Part shown: in pieces, positions 63,201 through 64,000 of the stretch
Numbering within the stretch: position 1 is the stretch's first letter
Layout: each line of letters opens with the position of its first letter
Assembly (NCBI RefSeq): GCF_019145205.1
Contig: NZ_JAHSTT010000011.1
Location: forward strand, 62,001 to 126,000
Length of the DNA stretch: 64,000 bases
Reading direction: 5' to 3'
Origin: Pseudomonas khavaziana
GTDB taxonomy: Bacteria > Pseudomonadota > Gammaproteobacteria > Pseudomonadales > Pseudomonadaceae
Program-made: the position numbers and the translations under genes
Notes under the pieces: model-generated
Told to the model about the DNA's origin: nothing
The model's input: the letters and a program-made list of their open reading frames with translations, nothing else
Databases searched by the model: none

Positions 63201-64000
63201 TGCAGCAGGTTCTGCCAGTGACGCGCCATGCGTTGCACGGTGCCGGCTTCGAACAGGTCCTGGGCATAACCCAGGGTGGCCCATATGCCTTCGGTGGACT
63301 CCTGGATATCCAGGTCCAGATCGAAGTGCGCGGTCTTGCTTTCCCACTCCAGCCCTTCTACCCGCAACATCGGCAGTTGGTGCTGGACCTGGGCTTGGCC
63401 GATGTCGGTCTGATGGTTGAACATCACCTGGAACAACGGGTTGTGGCTCAGGCTGCGTTCGGGTTGCAGGGCTTCTACCAGCTGTTCGAACGGCAAATCC
63501 TGATGGGCCTGGGCCTCCAGCGCGCGCTGCCGGGTGTGCTGCAACAACTGCTCGACACTCATCTGCCCATGCACATCCGCCTTGAGCACCTGGGTGTTGA
63601 CGAAGAAGCCGATCAGGCGCTCGGTCTCGCTGCGGTTGCGGTTGGCAATCGGCACACCGACGCGTATTTCTTCCTGGCCGCTGTAGCGATGTAACAGGGT
63701 CTGGAACGATGCCAGCAGCAACATGAACAGGGTCACGCCCTGTTGCTGGGCCAGGGCCTTGAGACCCAGGGTCAGTTCGGGCGCCAGCTCGAAGGCCAGG
63801 CGCGCACCACGGTGGCTTTGCACTGCCGGGCGCTGGTGGTCGAGCGGCAGCTCCAGCACGCTCTGCTCACCACCCAACAGCTCACGCCAGTACGCCAGCT
63901 GACGTTGCTTCTCGCCAGCGTCCATCCAGTTACGCTGCCATACGGCATAGTCCGCGTACTGGATCGGCAGCACCGGCAAGTGCACGTCCTGGCCTTGGCT
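57293..64000 (-). CDS. pvdD: pyoverdine side-chain non-ribosomal peptide synthetase, C-terminal part (C-A-PCP-C-A-PCP-TE), partial
   Basis: 2235 visible residues; the 5' end lies beyond the window. Order, counting from the ATG/GTG-like codon at 63985: end of a condensation domain (to about 290), adenylation domain 1 (300-805), carrier 1 (LGGHSLL at 849-855), a full condensation domain with HHIVSDG (1036-1042), adenylation domain 2, carrier 2 (FFELGGHSLLVLML), and thioesterase with GWSLGG and a late SHDRLID. There is no epimerase. Specificity residues read by eye: domain 1 D-G-E-V-Y-F-G-V-T-K, where Glu suggests a basic or ornithine-derived residue; domain 2 D-V-W-H-I-S-L-I-D-K, close to the serine code. 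The symbol follows position as last NRPS; some strains use other letters. Confidence 0.93.
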   Translation of the reverse strand, partial: SQGQDVHLPVLPIQYADYAVWQRNWMDAGEKQRQLAYWRELLGGEQSVLELPLDHQRPAVQSHRGARLAFELAPELTLGLKALAQQQGVTLFMLLLASFQTLLHRYSGQEEIRVGVPIANRNRSETERLIGFFVNTQVLKADVHGQMSVEQLLQHTRQRALEAQAHQDLPFEQLVEALQPERSLSHNPLFQVMFNHQTDIGQAQVQHQLPMLRVEGLEWESKTAHFDLDLDIQESTEGIWATLGYAQDLFEAGTVQRMARHWQNLLQGMVANPRQQLSQLSLLDAAEQRQILQLWNRTDSGFSAERWVHELFADRARENPTAVAVKFDAQTLSYAELDHQANRLAHALIARGVGPEVRVAIAMPRSAEIMVAFLAVMKAGGVYVPLDIEYPRDRLLYMMQDSRSKLLLTHSAVQHRLPIQEGLEALAVDQVHIWSGYSDTAPDVALDGDNLAYVIYTSGSTGLPKGVAVSHGPLVAHIIATGERYETSPADCELHFMSFAFDGSHEGWMHPLINGASVLIRDDSLWLPEYTYEQMHRHNVTMAVFPPVYLQQLAEHAERDGNPPAVRVYCFGGDAVAQASYDLAWRALKPKYLFNGYGPTETVVTPLLWKARKGDPCGAVYAPIGTLLGNRSGYVLDSQLNLQPIGVAGELYLGGEGVARGYLERPALTAERFVPDPFGKPGSRVYRSGDLTRGRPDGVVDYLGRVDHQVKIRGFRIELGEIEARLREQASVGETVVVAQEGPTGKQLVAYVVPLDSTLLDDAVAQSNGRETLRRALKSRLPDYMVPTHLMFLERMPLTPNGKLDRKGLPLPDASQMQQVYVAPQSELEQQVAAIWAEILGVERVGLADHFFELGGHSLLAMQVISRLRQLLGRELPLRTMFEQPGLQGFVETLCNSHESQASVLQILPVSRQQPLALSYAQERQWFLWQLDPHSAAYHVPSTLRLRGWLDHAALQRSFDSLVARHESLRTQVYQDEGQAFQVIRDNDTVDILHEQVNEMDLQRRVETEIAQPFDLQQGPLLRITLLRLAEDDHVLVLVQHHIVSDGWSMQVMVDELVQLYAAYSQGQDLQLPALPIQYADYAQWQRDWMTGGERDRQMGYWQALLGGEPSVLELPLDRPRPSVQSFRGASLEIKLAPALVAGLKALAQRENVTLFIVLLASFQALLHRYSGQQDIRVGVPIANRNRIETERLVGFFVNTQVLKGDFDAHLTVTQLLQQAKHRALDAQSHQDLPFEQLVEALQPERSLSRNPLFQALFNHQSQARLASTSQQLSDLRIEGLEWDTQTAQFDLSLDTQETVDGLWATLTYATDLFDAATPNRMARHWQNLLQSMLGDPHQRVAQLPLLEPLEYQVIVEQWNDTAQDYRLEDNVQRLIEAQVRRAPNAQALVFGAQTLSYTQLNARANRLAHRLIQAGVAPDVLVGVAMERSIEMVVALLAVLKAGGAYVPLDPDYPRERLAYMLQDSNVQLLLTQAHLLQALPVSEPSQCLVVEPDDHWLSEYADTDPDVAVDVENLAYVIYTSGSTGQPKGAGNRHCALTNRLLWMQQAYTLGAEDTVLQKTPFSFDVSVWEFFWPLMTGARLVVAAPGDHRDPSKLVELINRHQVTTLHFVPSMLHAFLQDSQVASCQGLRRIICSGEALPVGVQQHVFAELPNSGLFNLYGPTEAAIDVTHWTCVDEHRDSVPIGRPISNLRTYVLDAQLQPVAVGVAGELYVGGVGLARSYHRRPSLTAERFVPCPFQPGTRLYRTGDRVRQRRDGVIEYIGRLDHQVKLRGLRIELGEIEARLLEHPLVREASVQVHDGKYLVGYLVLQDSTFAWRDALSTHLLAHVPGYMVPAQWVLLDHMPLSPNGKLDRKALPAPDSNLQERHFVAARNTLEQTLVAIWREVLELEQVSVEDNFFELGGHSLLVLMLKERIRKAVGVELSVSQLMLNPSVAGQAACLEGSAGSSLIVRLNSQSCGTPLYLFHPSYGSVHCYKAIALALREHRPVMGVMCRALAEEGSEVPAWAAMVEDYTAQLLKAQPEGPFRLAGWSLGGNLAMEVAYGLEQAGRQVECVGWIDASPPQWVKPFWDTAVMVDERDISANERRVELLEVMFPEFSQQIRAHWSGLQCLEAAEREQWTAFSHWAEKTLGSRFGELKDELLSGHEAQISWEVDRILGQRLHDADFKAIKAPISCWWATLSRTGVHRQLIEASMLEVAVQSTIERSVLIETSHDRLIDNAEFVRSFAAAMS

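Noticed and set aside
61760..63694. A 644-codon plus-strand frame opposite the NRPS
   Set aside because: Antisense of adenylation and condensation domains; no motif and repeated shadow patterns that follow the module repeats of the NRPS.

Overview
The window is chromosomal DNA of a fluorescent Pseudomonas, most likely of the P. fluorescens group. The grounds are a nearly complete periplasmic and export section of a pyoverdine locus, the rluC/rne pair, many paired REP sequences (REPIN-like) of the type known from P. fluorescens genomes, and high GC with typical Pseudomonas codon use. No rRNA, tRNA, CRISPR array, prophage or insertion sequence was seen.

Layout. 1-5.3 kb: end of a HAD phosphatase gene, rluC, and divergent rne with a long structured leader. 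5.3-13.2 kb: small exported proteins, a YfcF-type glutathione transferase, an AT-richer MFS pump, DUF924 and acyltransferase-like membrane genes, and metE. 13.4-15.8 kb: the carboxynorspermidine/carboxyspermidine polyamine pair. 15.9-20.4 kb: an IclR regulator divergent from an amino-acid ABC transporter plus a DAO-type oxidase. 20.4-23.8 kb: a multi-hairpin leader with a DUF6124 gene, glutaminase, and an orphan sulfonate-type binding protein. 23.9-30.4 kb: a phytate module of TonB-dependent receptor, beta-propeller phytase and a private ExbB-ExbD-TonB set, with a Pho box in front. 30.7-43.9 kb: a regulator-rich stretch (degenerate GGDEF, three AraC-type, two LysR, two winged-helix NTPase regulators) around an ABM/amidohydrolase/YcaC operon. 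44-46.5 kb: pirin, a secreted 13-residue-repeat protein, a repeat-rich intergenic stretch and a thioesterase. 46.5-64 kb: pyoverdine genes pvdP, pvdMNO, pvdF, pvdE, fpvA and the last NRPS gene, which runs off the right edge.

How the genes work together. The pyoverdine genes are ordered around two divergent intergenic regions. Each of these carries a back-to-back pair of PvdS (iron-starvation) boxes with exact TAAAT-N16-CGT spacing. PvdF supplies formyl-hydroxyornithine. The terminal NRPS modules add an ornithine/lysine-like residue and then serine, and release the chain through a thioesterase. PvdE exports the precursor to the periplasm, PvdP/M/N/O mature it there, and FpvA takes up the ferric form. 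The phytate module looks like a phosphate-starvation system that imports phytate and strips its phosphate, with its own Ton motor.

Repeats mark many intergenic gaps. There are nine REPINs of two sequence families, a tandem REP pair and a three-way-junction palindrome.
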